A stretch of 64,000 nt of DNA from Acholeplasmatales bacterium. GTDB lineage: Bacteria > Bacillota_I > Bacilli_A > Izemoplasmatales > Hujiaoplasmataceae. Below are positions 41,011-49,731 of this stretch, one piece after another; position 1 is the stretch's first letter, and every line of letters begins with the position of its first letter. Made by a program: the position numbers and the translations under genes. The DNA is taken from contig DMTN01000039.1 of the NCBI GenBank assembly GCA_003477305.1, positions 27,744 through 91,743 on the forward strand. Direction: 5' to 3'. The notes below the pieces were generated by a model. It was not told the DNA's origin and did not search any database. It saw only the letters and a list, made by a program, of their open reading frames with translations.

Positions 41011-42936
41011 ATGAAGAAAGTCCTCGTTCTGATCACCATCTCGCTTATCCTGTTCGCGCTTGCCGGCTGCGACCTTTTATCAACGATTTCAACCGCTGCG
41101 ACCACGACGATCGAAATCGGAACGGGCACGGATACGGAAACGACGAATCAGACGACGAATCAGACGACGACCACCGACACGACGTTGTTCGATACGCGGC
41201 CAAGCGCGATCGAGGCCGAGTTCGACCGGATCGAACCGCTGATCCCGGAGGCGATCATCGCCGATCGGGCGCTTCCCGCGACGACCGACCCGTCGATCAC
41301 GGTCGAGTATTCCATCGACGGCACGCCGATCGGCATGACCCTCGTCTATAGCGCGCCGCCGACCGATGTCACCCTCGCGCTTGCGGTGACGCTGACCTAT
41401 GGCGACCTCGCCGTCACCCGCACCTACTCGATCCTCATGTTACGGGATTACGATGCCTACCAGGAGTATCTCCGGGATCTCGGTTTCTCCGAAATCGAAG
41501 CGTTGATCGAAGCCGGACTGCCGGACGAGGCCAAATCGGACTTCACGCTGCCGATCATCTCCTACAACAATGCGGAAGTGAGTTATACGACGCCGGTCTC
41601 GCGCATCTATCACGGCCGCTTCGTCTTCACCTTCCCGTCCGTCGACGTTCAGCTCGTGATCACCTCACGCGTGATCTACATGGGACAGACGCGCTATTTC
41701 ACTCATGAGATCACCCTCAAGGGGTTCTACTCGCTTTCCCGCATCCCGGAACTCTACATCCTCACCAGCGGCAATCAGGAAGTCACCTCCAAGGACTATT
41801 ACATCGGCGGCGTCGCCACCTTAGTCACCTATGACGAGAACAACGTCGCGCACACCGTCTTCTCCAATCGTACGCTGGAAATCCGCTCGCGCGGCAACTC
41901 GACCTTATGGATGCCGAAACGGCCGTACAAGATCAAGTTCACCAACAAGACCGCGCTTTTGACGGAGTATGAGGCGAAAGACTGGGTCCTGCTCGCCAAC
42001 TTCGCCGATCAGACGCTCATCCGAAACAAACTCGCCATCCAACTCGCCAACGCGATGGGCATGCCCTATACTCCATCCGCCAATTTCGTCGAAGTCTATA
42101 TGAACAACGCGTACATCGGAAACTACATGGTCACCGATCAGATCGAGGTTTCGTCCGTTCGCATCGACATCGAAGAAGATTCGTCGGCTGCCGATACGGG
42201 CTATCTGCTCGAGTGGGACCTGCGGCAATTCGATTCCTGGCAGGCCGACGGCGAAGAAGGCGTCGCCTGGTTCAACATCTACGGCATCGCGTTCGCGATC
42301 AAATCGCCGCAACCGGACGGTTTCTACTACAACCAAGCCCAATTCGACTACATCTACAATTACATGTTGAGCGTGCATCTGGCGCTGAAAAACAAACAAA
42401 GCTACACCGGGTTGATCGACGAAGCATCCTTCATCGACTGGTTCATCGTGCAGGAGGTGTTCAAGAACGTCGACTCCGGATATTCCTCCAATTTCTACTA
42501 CAAGGATAAGGGCGGACTTCTGAAGATGGGTCCGATCTGGGATTTCGACCTCTCCTCGACGAACCCGGGGCATCTCGACTACGAGAACCGCATGCCTCCG
42601 GGATGGTACACCCCGCAGCAGTACAAAAACGTCTGGTTCTACTACCTGATGAAGTACGAGGTGTTCCGCGAACATCTCAAGAATCGCTGGAACGACGTCT
42701 ATGCCGATGCGATCGCGATGCTCGAATCGGTCTATCCGGAATCGGACGCGATCGCCCGGTCCCGCTACAGCAATTTCCAGCGCTGGGACATCATCGGGAA
42801 AAACTACGAATGGTATACCTCGACCGAGGTGTACGAAGCCAAAACCTACGAAGAGCAACTCGCTCTTTTATATGACTGGCTCGAAGCCAGGATCGCCTGG
42901 ATGGACGAGGCGATCAACGATCCGGATTTCGTCTGA
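41011..42936 (+). CDS. CotH-kinase-family lipoprotein
   Basis: 641 residues from the ATG at 41011, with CGGAG upstream. The signal peptide ends in lipobox LFALAGC, so the protein is lipid-anchored outside the membrane. A Thr-rich spacer follows (residues about 27-58). The middle is beta-rich. The C-terminal half is a CotH-type domain: RSRGNSTLWMPKRPYKIKF, KDWVLLANFADQTLIRNKLA, TGYLLEWD and KMGPIWDFDLS with the metal-binding Asp pair. Spore-coat CotH is a protein kinase, but secreted CotH domains in non-sporulating bacteria are often of unknown substrate or attached to cellulosome-like systems. An extracellular protein kinase is inferred from the family. No sporulation genes are nearby. Confidence 0.9.
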   Translation: MKKVLVLITISLILFALAGCDLLSTISTAATTTIEIGTGTDTETTNQTTNQTTTTDTTLFDTRPSAIEAEFDRIEPLIPEAIIADRALPATTDPSITVEYSIDGTPIGMTLVYSAPPTDVTLALAVTLTYGDLAVTRTYSILMLRDYDAYQEYLRDLGFSEIEALIEAGLPDEAKSDFTLPIISYNNAEVSYTTPVSRIYHGRFVFTFPSVDVQLVITSRVIYMGQTRYFTHEITLKGFYSLSRIPELYILTSGNQEVTSKDYYIGGVATLVTYDENNVAHTVFSNRTLEIRSRGNSTLWMPKRPYKIKFTNKTALLTEYEAKDWVLLANFADQTLIRNKLAIQLANAMGMPYTPSANFVEVYMNNAYIGNYMVTDQIEVSSVRIDIEEDSSAADTGYLLEWDLRQFDSWQADGEEGVAWFNIYGIAFAIKSPQPDGFYYNQAQFDYIYNYMLSVHLALKNKQSYTGLIDEASFIDWFIVQEVFKNVDSGYSSNFYYKDKGGLLKMGPIWDFDLSSTNPGHLDYENRMPPGWYTPQQYKNVWFYYLMKYEVFREHLKNRWNDVYADAIAMLESVYPESDAIARSRYSNFQRWDIIGKNYEWYTSTEVYEAKTYEEQLALLYDWLEARIAWMDEAINDPDFV

Positions 42937-42998
42937 TCGAACTTTTACGCAACGTTTCATGCGATCGTGATTGCAAACGTTTTCTATTGCTGTCTTTG

Positions 42999-43027
42999 TT
43001 GACAAGGTCCAAATCCGGTGCTATGAT
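42999..43027 (+). promoter_or_regulatory. Promoter upstream of the c-di-AMP riboswitch
   Basis: Perfect TTGACA, 17-bp spacer, -10 TATGAT; the start is at about 43034. Confidence 0.8.
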
Positions 43028-43044
43028 GTAACGCGACTACTCCG

Positions 43045-43168
43045 AACATAGATTACGGTGGGGGAACCGAATCGCAACTGGGGTGAATCTTCCGTCAGGA
43101 AGCAGGGACGCTTGGAGTCCCGAACCCGTCAGCTAACCTCATAGGAGCGATCCAAGCGTGTGAAAGGT
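43045..43168 (+). ncRNA. c-di-AMP (ydaO/yuaA-type) riboswitch aptamer
   Basis: The conserved core blocks are present in order: GGTGGGGGAACCGAAT, then CTGGGGTGAATCTTCC, a variable GGGAC/GTCCC hairpin, then CGAACCCGTCAGCTAACCTC and a closing segment before the terminator. This is the ydaO pattern, which binds cyclic di-AMP and usually switches off K+ uptake or osmolyte genes when the ligand is high. Here it precedes a CPA2 antiporter and a PII-like protein. The exact ends are approximate. Confidence 0.93.
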
Positions 43169-43199
43169 ACCGATCGACCTTCCATGCGCTTTTTGTTTT
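43155..43199 (+). terminator. Expression-platform terminator of the riboswitch
   Basis: A stem of about 14 bp (AGCGTGTGAAAGGT with ACCTTCCATGCGCT, wobble pairs included) followed by TTTTTGTTTTG. It begins inside the 3' end of the aptamer, so ligand binding could compete with or favour it. Confidence 0.88.
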
Positions 43200-43263
43200 G
43201 CCAAATGAGGACGCCGTGGACCGGATGGCGCCCAACATTCTCCGGAGAGTACAAAAGAAGAAC

Positions 43264-44478
43264 ATGGACACAATGCTCAAACTTGGAATCCTGCTGCTCG
43301 CAGGACTCATCGGCGGTCGTATCGCACGCATTTTCAAACTCCCGAACGTTTCGGGATACCTCATCGCCGGCGTTCTCGTCGGCCCGTCGATTTTCGGCGT
43401 CGTCAACGTTACGGACGTTGCGAACTTCACCATCCTATCGGAAATCGCCCTCGCCGTCCTCGCCTTTTCGATCGGCAGCGAATTCGTTTTGAAAGACCTC
43501 AAGAAACTCGGCAAGCGCGTCGTCATCATCACCCTGACGCAAGCGACGGGTGCGGTGCTCTTCGTCTTCTCGATCATGTACTTCGTCTTCCGTCAGGATT
43601 TCGCCTTCTCGATCGTCATCGCCTCGATGTCGGCCGCGACGGCGCCGGCCGCGACGATGCTCGTCGTCCGGCAGTTCAACGCCGACGGCCCCTTGGTCCG
43701 AACGATGCTTCCGGTCGTCGCGCTCGACGACATCTACGGCATCATGGCCTTCGGCATCGCCTTGCCGCTCGCCAAGATGTCGATCAGCACCGAAGCCATT
43801 CCGATCTGGTCGATGATCCTCGATCCGTTCGTCGAAATCGGCGGTTCGCTCCTGATCGGCGGCCTCCTCGGGTTTTTGCTCTCGTTTGTCACGAAGCGTG
43901 CGAAGAGCCGCGACGACATCAAAATCGTGTCGATCGCCGCGGTCGCGATCGCCCTCGGTCTTGCCAAACTCCTCGGACTGTCCTCGTTGCTCATGAGCAT
44001 CATGATGGGCACCGTGCTCGCCAATCTGAACAAGAAGTCGAACCGCGTCTTTGAAACGGTCGATGAGTTCATCTCGCCGTTTTATGTGCTGTTCTTCACG
44101 GTAGCCGGGGCCGGCCTCGAACTCGGGGTCATCCGGGATGTCGGGATCATGGGAATCTGCTATGTCTTCGCCCGCGGTTTCGGCAAGTGGCTCGGCGCTT
44201 TCCTCAGCGCCCGTGCGACCCACGCCGACAAGGCGGTCCAGAAGTATCTCGGACTGACGTTGCTTCCGCAAGGCGGGATCTCGATCGGTCTGTCGATCAT
44301 CGTCCGCCAGGAACTTCCCGTCTATGCGGTCGCGATCACGACCATCATCATGTTCTCGATCCTCATCTATGAAACCTCCGGTCCGATCTTCGCGAAAATC
44401 GCGATTGCCAAGGCCGGCGAAATCAATGGCATGGCTTTACCCGCCGAAGCGAATCTGTCGCCGGCGGGATCCCACTAA
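43264..44478 (+). CDS. CPA2-family cation:proton antiporter under c-di-AMP control
   Basis: 404 residues from the ATG at 43264. Longer in-frame readings run back into the riboswitch terminator. About twelve membrane helices; LPNVSGYLIAGVLVGPSIFG, FSIGSEFVLKDLKK, SAATAPAATMLVV and PVVALDDIYGIMAFG carry the family-specific acidic residues of the Kef/NapA-like exchangers. The C-terminus is short, without RCK or USP domains. The ribosome site is weak (GGAGAG is some distance upstream), so an alternative start at 43273 is possible. It is followed 14 nt later by a PII-like gene, which probably regulates it. Riboswitch control suggests K+ or Na+ homeostasis. Confidence 0.9.
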   Translation: MDTMLKLGILLLAGLIGGRIARIFKLPNVSGYLIAGVLVGPSIFGVVNVTDVANFTILSEIALAVLAFSIGSEFVLKDLKKLGKRVVIITLTQATGAVLFVFSIMYFVFRQDFAFSIVIASMSAATAPAATMLVVRQFNADGPLVRTMLPVVALDDIYGIMAFGIALPLAKMSISTEAIPIWSMILDPFVEIGGSLLIGGLLGFLLSFVTKRAKSRDDIKIVSIAAVAIALGLAKLLGLSSLLMSIMMGTVLANLNKKSNRVFETVDEFISPFYVLFFTVAGAGLELGVIRDVGIMGICYVFARGFGKWLGAFLSARATHADKAVQKYLGLTLLPQGGISIGLSIIVRQELPVYAVAITTIIMFSILIYETSGPIFAKIAIAKAGEINGMALPAEANLSPAGSH

Positions 44479-44492
44479 GGAGGGATGATCTT

Positions 44493-44849
44493 ATGAACGC
44501 GCTATTCATCGTACTGAACAAGACCGATTATCTCGACGACATCCTCAAAACGCTCGTGGAAATGGGCGTCGGGGGCGCCACCATCCTGGAATCGCAGGGC
44601 ATGGCCCGCGCGATCGTGCACGGCGGCTACGACCACATCCCGCTGTTCGGATCGCTCAAGATGCTGATCGGCGACGAACATCCCTACAACAAGACCATCT
44701 TCACCGTCATCGAGAACGACGAACTCGTCGATCTCGTCGCGGCGAAACTGCGCGAGGTCATCGACGAGCGCGACAAGCCGAATTCCGGTTTCATGTTCAC
44801 GGTCCCGGTCGGACGCATCATCCCCTTCACCGACAAGAACCATCGATAA
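44493..44849 (+). CDS. PII-like signalling protein
   Basis: 118 residues with the ferredoxin-like PII/CutA fold pattern: NALFIVLNKTDYLDDILKTL, then GVGGATILESQGM, FTVIENDELVDLVAAKLREV, and a C-terminal FMFTVPVGRIIPF. There is no T-loop uridylylation Tyr of the GlnB type and the sequence is far from GlnB/GlnK. Proteins of this kind form trimers that sense nucleotides and bind membrane transporters. It is in one operon with the CPA2 antiporter downstream of a c-di-AMP riboswitch, and AGGAGGG lies before the ATG. Whether it senses c-di-AMP, ATP/ADP or another ligand is unknown. Confidence 0.82.
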   Translation: MNALFIVLNKTDYLDDILKTLVEMGVGGATILESQGMARAIVHGGYDHIPLFGSLKMLIGDEHPYNKTIFTVIENDELVDLVAAKLREVIDERDKPNSGFMFTVPVGRIIPFTDKNHR

Positions 44850-44858
44850 CGACGATGC

Positions 44859-44888
44859 ATCCCGGAGCCGACGCTCCGGGATTTTTTT
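44859..44888 (+). terminator. Terminator of the antiporter/PII-like operon
   Basis: Perfect 10-bp stem ATCCCGGAGC/GCTCCGGGAT, 4-nt loop, then TTTTTT. Confidence 0.9.
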
Positions 44889-44894
44889 AAGACG

Positions 44895-44920
44895 AAAAAA
44901 AGCGGATCGGAGTCCGCTTT
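44895..44920 (-). terminator. Terminator of tRNA-Tyr
   Basis: Stem AAAGCGGA/TCCGCTTT with a 6-nt loop, followed by TTTT on the minus strand. Confidence 0.85.
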
Positions 44921-44929
44921 GATTCATCA

Positions 44930-45014
44930 TGGTGGAGAGGGACGGTTTCGAACCGCCGAACCCAAAGGGAGCAGATTTACAGTCTGCCGCGTTTAGCCTC
45001 TTCGCTACCTCTCC
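44930..45014 (-). tRNA. tRNA-Tyr (anticodon GUA)
   Basis: An 85-nt class II tRNA with a long variable arm, acceptor GGAGAGG/CCTCTCC, anticodon loop CTGTAAA and encoded CCA. Confidence 0.95.
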
Positions 45015-45041
45015 GTATGCCGTCTTTTGTTCGGCTACTAC

Positions 45042-45070
45042 ATTATAACAAATCGGTTTTTAAAATGCAA
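45042..45070 (-). promoter_or_regulatory. Promoter of tRNA-Tyr
   Basis: Minus strand: -35 TTGCAT, 17-bp spacer, perfect TATAAT. Confidence 0.75.
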
Positions 45071-45121
45071 GAACTAAAAAAGCCGGTCAACCGCACCGGT
45101 TCCATAATCCGCTTTTTCGGC

Positions 45122-45150
45122 TTGGAACCGCGCTCCCGGCGTGATATAAT
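45122..45150 (+). promoter_or_regulatory. Promoter of mgsA
   Basis: -35 TTGGAA, 17-bp spacer ending TGA, perfect TATAAT. Confidence 0.7.
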
Positions 45151-45182
45151 GATATCGTTCAGCACCCCCACGGAGGTATCTT

Positions 45183-45551
45183 ATGCGGATCGCGTTGATC
45201 GCTCACGACAAGAAAAAACAGGAAATCATCGATTTTGCAACGAAATACGTGTCGGTGCTCCAAAAGCACCAGCTGTTCGCAACCGGAACGACCGGGCAAC
45301 GGATCATCGAGGCAACCGGCCTCAATATCCATCGCTTTCGCTCCGGACCGCTCGGCGGCGACCAGGAAATCGGCGCGCGGATCGCCAACGGCGAGATCGA
45401 TCTGATCTTCTTTTTCCGCGACCCGCTCACCGCACAGCCGCACGAACCCGATGTCTCGGCGCTCCTCCGGCTTTCCGACGTCTACCGGATTCCGCTGGCG
45501 ACCAACAGTTCAACCGCCGAACTGATCGTCCATGCTCTGATGAAAGAATGA
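45183..45551 (+). CDS. mgsA: Methylglyoxal synthase
   Basis: Converts dihydroxyacetone phosphate to methylglyoxal and phosphate, a bypass that relieves sugar-phosphate build-up. 122 residues. [15 protein letters not shown] at the N-terminus, ATGTTGQRI (phosphate loop), [18 protein letters not shown] with the catalytic Asp, [10 protein letters not shown] and [14 protein letters not shown] are all standard for the family. The gene stands alone with its own extended -10 promoter, a GGAGG site before the ATG and a strong terminator. Confidence 0.97.
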   Translation: MRIALIAHDKKKQEIIDFATKYVSVLQKHQLFATGTTGQRIIEATGLNIHRFRSGPLGGDQEIGARIANGEIDLIFFFRDPLTAQPHEPDVSALLRLSDVYRIPLATNSSTAELIVHALMKE

Positions 45552-45560
45552 ATCCGAATC

Positions 45561-45599
45561 AAAACGGCATCGATCCCACTTGGGGTCGATGCCGTTTTT
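45561..45599. terminator. Bidirectional terminator between mgsA and the phosphodiesterase gene
   Basis: A long stem AAAACGGCATCGA/TCGATGCCGTTTT with CCC/GGG inside, with T and A tracts on both sides; it serves both convergent genes. Confidence 0.92.
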
Positions 45600-46715
45600 C
45601 TATTGTTTCGGGCGTTGGGCGATGACGAGCGGAACGAGCATCTCGTCTTTCAGGATGCCGGCGTGCTGTCCGCGGAAGTAGGTTGAGAAACGGCGGAACG
45701 CGAAGAAATAATGTTCGATCGCGACGGCGATGAAATCGCCGACGAAGGAATCGAATTCGGGATGCTTGACGCCTTCCCCGAACAATTTGTTTGCGACGAG
45801 ATCCGCGGAGCGATAAAGCGCGAAATACTCATTGAAGTAATGATTGAACAACGTGCGGAACGCTTCGTCTTGACCCTCTTTCACAAAGAAGGCGGCGGCC
45901 CGGGTTTCGATCGAGGGGAGCCGATCGCACAGCGCGAGCAGATCGGGATAATCATCCAGGATGATCGGACAGACATCGACTTGGCCGTGATCGGCGATCA
46001 GGATCACGACCGCATCGTCGATCGAATCGACGAATGCGCCATAGGCGGAATCGATCCCGCGGACCATCGCATTCACTTCGACGGAGCCGGGACCGAATTC
46101 ATGGGCGAGCGTATCGACCTTGTCCCAGTAGGCGTAGATGAAGTGTTTCCCGGGCTCGTCGCACGCCGTCTTGACGGCGGAAAGCAATTTGGCGAAGGTG
46201 TCGTTTTCAGGGGTGCGGAACGCCGGGAAGATTTCCACGGTCGATACGTCCGAAGCGGCCTTTTTGATTTGGTCATAGATCGTCTCGTAAGGAATCGTCG
46301 TCGCGGCGACGCCATGCCCGATCGGCGCGTCCGTGTAAAAATCCACGTCCAGGAAGGTGATGACGGTGCGCGCTTCGGTGCGGAACCACTGCGCCCAGCC
46401 GAGCCAGCCGGTTTCAAGGGGCGTCTTGCCGGAGAGCACGGATGTCGTCGCGGAGACGGTCGTCGACGGAAAGACGGAAGTGATGCTGTCGCGACGATCG
46501 CGCACGATGCGCGCGTCGCTGCCCAGATGCCGGTCGACCAACGCTTCGCCAAGCGCATCGACGAGGATCAAAACGACGTTGCGCGGGCGTGCCGAAAGCG
46601 CCTCGTCGACTTGGACGAGGGTCGCCTTGTCGGTCTTCGCGCCATAATGGCGGAGGATCGAGGCGGAAACATTCATGATCGAATGGGTGTAATCCGGAAA
46701 ACGGATCGGTTTCAT
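45600..46715 (-). CDS. Alkaline-phosphatase-superfamily phosphodiesterase (NPP-like)
   Basis: 371 residues, no signal peptide, so cytoplasmic. Metal and nucleophile motifs of the type I phosphodiesterase/nucleotide pyrophosphatase group are visible. LILVDALG holds the first metal Asp (about 53). FPSTTVSATTS holds the nucleophile Ser/Thr. Further sites are YAYWDKVDTLAHEFGP (Asp and His) and ILIADHGQVD (Asp-His). It would hydrolyse phosphodiesters or phosphomonoesters; the substrate is unknown. It lies 21 nt downstream of the MATE exporter gene and probably shares its transcript. No nucleotide-binding insertions are recognised. Confidence 0.85.
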   Translation of the reverse strand: MKPIRFPDYTHSIMNVSASILRHYGAKTDKATLVQVDEALSARPRNVVLILVDALGEALVDRHLGSDARIVRDRRDSITSVFPSTTVSATTSVLSGKTPLETGWLGWAQWFRTEARTVITFLDVDFYTDAPIGHGVAATTIPYETIYDQIKKAASDVSTVEIFPAFRTPENDTFAKLLSAVKTACDEPGKHFIYAYWDKVDTLAHEFGPGSVEVNAMVRGIDSAYGAFVDSIDDAVVILIADHGQVDVCPIILDDYPDLLALCDRLPSIETRAAAFFVKEGQDEAFRTLFNHYFNEYFALYRSADLVANKLFGEGVKHPEFDSFVGDFIAVAIEHYFFAFRRFSTYFRGQHAGILKDEMLVPLVIAQRPKQ

Positions 46716-46736
46716 TACTTCACCTACTGCCTTATA

Positions 46737-48170
46737 TTATACTGCAAACTCTTCGGTCTCGACCGGTGTTCTGCGGATTTTTGGAACATATCGGACCTTG
46801 CGGTAGAGATAGATGCCCACAAAGACGGAAAGGAAGTTCGATACGAGCATCATCGACCAGACGCCGAGGGTCCCGAGCCCGGTCAGCGCACTCATCAGAT
46901 ACACGAGCGGCAGCCGGATGGCCCAGAGCCGGATCATCGACAGCCAGAACCCGTAGCGCGTTTCGCCGCTTCCCTGGAAGGTCGCGAGGAAGGTCTGGTA
47001 AACTCCCATGAAGGGAAGCCCAAGATGCAAAAACAGCATATACCGGTCAGCCTCGGCGAGCGTCAGCGGGTCGGAATTCATGATCATCACGAGCGGGATC
47101 CGGAAGGGGATGATGAGGGCCGCGCCGATCGTCATCATCGCCACGGCGATGGTCATTCCGGTCCGGAAGGAAGCCCGGGCGCGGGCGACGTCGCCGGCGC
47201 CGACGTTCTGCGCGATGTAAATCGCGAGAATCGCCGAAACCGAAGATACCGGGAACATCACGATCGAATTGATGCGGTTTCCGATCGCATAGGCGGTCGA
47301 GGCGTACGTGCCGTAGGAAAGGATGACGCCGTTCAGGATGACGAAGCCGAGCGCCTGGATCGCCTGGCCGACGGAAGCCGGGATGGCGATCTCAAGCAGA
47401 TGCTTCATGATCTTGAAATCGGCGAAGCGCTCTTTGAAATCAACCCTCAGACCTGATGATGAAAACGTCAGAATCAAGAGAAAAGCGGGAAGCCCGACCC
47501 AGTTGGCGATCAACGTCGAAAGTCCGGCGCCGACGACGCCCATGTCGAGGACGGACACCATCCACCAGGTCAACACGATGTTCAGCACGATCTGAAACGA
47601 AGAGACCAGAACCGGCGTGGTGGTATCGCCGGTCGATTGCCGGATCGCCTGGAAGGCATACGAGAAAAACAGGATCGGCAGTTCGAAGCTGCGGATGCGC
47701 AGATAGGTCACGGCATACTCGTAATCGGCTCCGACGGCGCCGATCGCGCGCATCACCCACGGCGCGATCACATAGAGGGTCAGGTTGAAGACCAGGCCGA
47801 GGCCGAGCGCCATCAGGATCAGGTTGCCCGCGTATTTCTTCGCGTTGCCGGGATCGTGATGCCCGATGTACTGTCCGATCAGCGCGGCGCCGGCGACGGA
47901 AAGTCCCATTCCGAAAGAGATGAAGATGAAGAACAGGGACCAGGTGATCCCGACGCCGTTTTGCATGTGGGTCGCGTTGGCGATCCCGTCGCTCAGATCG
48001 ATGCCGGGCACGCGCCCGAGAAAGAACGTGTCGACGAGATCGTGGACCGTCTTCAGGATATTGACGAAAAAAACCGGGATGGCGAGTTGCAGCATGCCCT
48101 TCCAGATCGGCGTGCCCTTCAGAATCATTTCCGTTTTGCGATCCATCTGTTCTTTGCGTAACTGTCTCAT
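46737..48170 (-). CDS. MATE-family efflux transporter
   Basis: 477 residues with twelve expected membrane helices of the multidrug-and-toxin-extrusion (NorM/DinF-like) fold. The N-terminal half has LQLAIPVFFVNILKTVHDLVD with LGRVPG, and the repeat in the second half starts LEIAIPASVGQAIQALGFV. GQYIGHHDPGNAKKYA is the loop after TM2. It exports organic cations or drugs with Na+ or H+. AAGGACAG precedes the ATG. The gene has an untranslated leader of about 200 nt that contains an intrinsic terminator (48192-48217), so expression is probably set by attenuation. An upstream short reading ends in an ATGA overlap with this start. Confidence 0.92.
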   Translation of the reverse strand: MRQLRKEQMDRKTEMILKGTPIWKGMLQLAIPVFFVNILKTVHDLVDTFFLGRVPGIDLSDGIANATHMQNGVGITWSLFFIFISFGMGLSVAGAALIGQYIGHHDPGNAKKYAGNLILMALGLGLVFNLTLYVIAPWVMRAIGAVGADYEYAVTYLRIRSFELPILFFSYAFQAIRQSTGDTTTPVLVSSFQIVLNIVLTWWMVSVLDMGVVGAGLSTLIANWVGLPAFLLILTFSSSGLRVDFKERFADFKIMKHLLEIAIPASVGQAIQALGFVILNGVILSYGTYASTAYAIGNRINSIVMFPVSSVSAILAIYIAQNVGAGDVARARASFRTGMTIAVAMMTIGAALIIPFRIPLVMIMNSDPLTLAEADRYMLFLHLGLPFMGVYQTFLATFQGSGETRYGFWLSMIRLWAIRLPLVYLMSALTGLGTLGVWSMMLVSNFLSVFVGIYLYRKVRYVPKIRRTPVETEEFAV

Positions 48171-48379
48171 CGATGAACTGTCCTTGTCCTAGAAAAGAAA
48201 AACGCACTCTGTGCGTTATGCGACGTCGTCTTGGCGGTTTTGCGCCGCATTGACGCTCGAAACGAAGCTGGTCGAAGAGAAGACGGCGCTTCTTTGAAAA
48301 CGGCGCTATCGGCCGTTTCCATCGATTCCGTCACATTGATGCGGATGCTTGAGGATTCGTTGCGGCGGCGAAAGCGATC
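48171..48379 (-). promoter_or_regulatory. Leader region of the MATE gene with terminator
   Basis: About 200 nt are transcribed before the MATE start. Near its 3' end is a terminator hairpin, followed by the AAGGA site. A short reading beginning at MDDRFRRRNE (about 48382) runs through the leader and stops on the MATE ATG. No named riboswitch class is recognised. It could be a leader peptide or a new ligand-sensing RNA. Confidence 0.55.
48192..48217 (-). terminator. Leader terminator upstream of the MATE gene
   Basis: A 7-bp stem AACGCAC/GTGCGTT with a 3-nt loop, then TTTCTTTTC on the minus strand, only about 20 nt before the MATE start codon. Confidence 0.75.
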
Positions 48380-48385
48380 ATCCAT

Positions 48386-48415
48386 ATTATATAACATTCT
48401 TTATAAGAATGCCAA
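48386..48415 (-). promoter_or_regulatory. Promoter of the MATE operon
   Basis: Minus strand: -35 TTGGCA, 18-bp spacer, perfect TATAAT; AT-rich surroundings. Confidence 0.6.
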
Positions 48416-48623
48416 AAAAATCGAAATCGGAAATGTGCCTTCGTCGCGATCGTCCGCATCCATTTCGATTCGCGATGAATCGCAGGAAATTCCATCCGTC
48501 CGGTACGCCGCCCGAAACGATGATTTTTTCGATTCCTTTTGATGAAAGAATGCGCTTTTATGGCAACAAAACACCGAAAATATGATATCCTATTCACACA
48601 AATCGTCAAACGAGGCGCCGCAT

Positions 48624-49565
48624 ATGATCAATCGAATGAACCGACATACCATCTTCCTGATCTCCATCATCACCGGGACCATCCTGGCGTTCGACCTGTT
48701 CACCATCATCACGAATCTTTATGTCGCCCCTGTGCTCGAGGGCTTCGGACTCCCCGACATCCTGATCTACATGAAGACGAGCATCTTTCTTGTCCTGTGG
48801 ATTTTTTTCACCGTGTGGCTCGTGGACGGCAAAGCCCGGCTCAACAAGACCAACATCAAATCGTTGATGATCGTCGGCATCGTGACGATCGTGGCATACT
48901 TCCTGAGCCTCTACATCTACAAGTACTACCTGCTCGTCGATACCAACTACATCATCCGCTATCGGATCCTCGAAGGGAATCCGGCGCTCGCCCTCGAGTA
49001 CTCCCGGATCAACTACCAGACGCTCAAATACATCATCACGGTGTACAGCGGCTTCAACTCCGAACTGGTGCTGTTCGCGGAGGCGATGTTCTTCCAGATG
49101 GGCGTCTACGCGATCCAGAAGATGGAAACCGACGAAGAACCCACCGTCGCCTACGACCATTTCATGTTCGATGTCAAACTGTTCCCGATGGCGGTCTTGT
49201 ATGTGCTCGCGGCGTTCCTCTCGATCAACATCCTCACGATGCGCTACGATCTCCTCGGCTCGATCGAGATGGCCATCGCGATCACCGGTTTCATGGCGGC
49301 CGCACCGGGAATCGGCTATGCATACAAGCTCTACAGGAGCCGCAACTACGAATGCACGCGGGCGTTCTTCATGGGGACCTACAAGTATCTTCTGATCATG
49401 GCCGTCATCGGTATCGTCCTGTTCGGCGCGTTGTTCGGACTCAACCTGTACTTCATCCAGCTCGGCCGGGCGACCTATCGCATCGCCAGCTCGTTCGTCT
49501 CCCTGGTCCTCGCAATCTTGATTTTCTTCCGCATCCGCAAGATCCTCGCGGTCGAAAACAAATAA
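48624..49565 (+). CDS. Polytopic membrane protein of unknown function
   Basis: 313 residues from the ATG at 48624, with GAGG upstream. Seven or eight membrane helices: about 10-33, 50-70, 84-104, 140-160, 190-210, 220-240, 262-290 and 295-312. Between TM3 and TM5 lies a segment rich in Tyr and acidic residues (YRILEGNPALALEYSRINYQ). I do not recognise a family. There is no transporter motif and no enzymatic signature. It is a single gene with its own terminator, divergent from the MATE operon; a weak TATGAT lies at 48581-48586. The product may be a sensor or scaffolding protein; nothing in the context decides. Confidence 0.7.
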   Translation: MINRMNRHTIFLISIITGTILAFDLFTIITNLYVAPVLEGFGLPDILIYMKTSIFLVLWIFFTVWLVDGKARLNKTNIKSLMIVGIVTIVAYFLSLYIYKYYLLVDTNYIIRYRILEGNPALALEYSRINYQTLKYIITVYSGFNSELVLFAEAMFFQMGVYAIQKMETDEEPTVAYDHFMFDVKLFPMAVLYVLAAFLSINILTMRYDLLGSIEMAIAITGFMAAAPGIGYAYKLYRSRNYECTRAFFMGTYKYLLIMAVIGIVLFGALFGLNLYFIQLGRATYRIASSFVSLVLAILIFFRIRKILAVENK

Positions 49566-49600
49566 CCCCGCCGCGCATTTGACGGCATCGAAAATCAATC

Positions 49601-49651
49601 AAACGGCTGTTCGCCGACATCCTCAGGATGCGGGTGAACAACCGTTTTTTT
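49601..49651 (+). terminator. Terminator of the polytopic membrane protein gene
   Basis: A long stem (AAACGG.TGTTC with GAACA.CCGTTT) holding an inner hairpin, then a T run of seven. Confidence 0.8.
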
Positions 49652-49731
49652 CGCATGGAATATCCCCTGACCGAAAGAAAGGGACGGCGTCGATGCGGAG
49701 CTGATGCGTTCCGTTCGACGTCGTCCCATAT

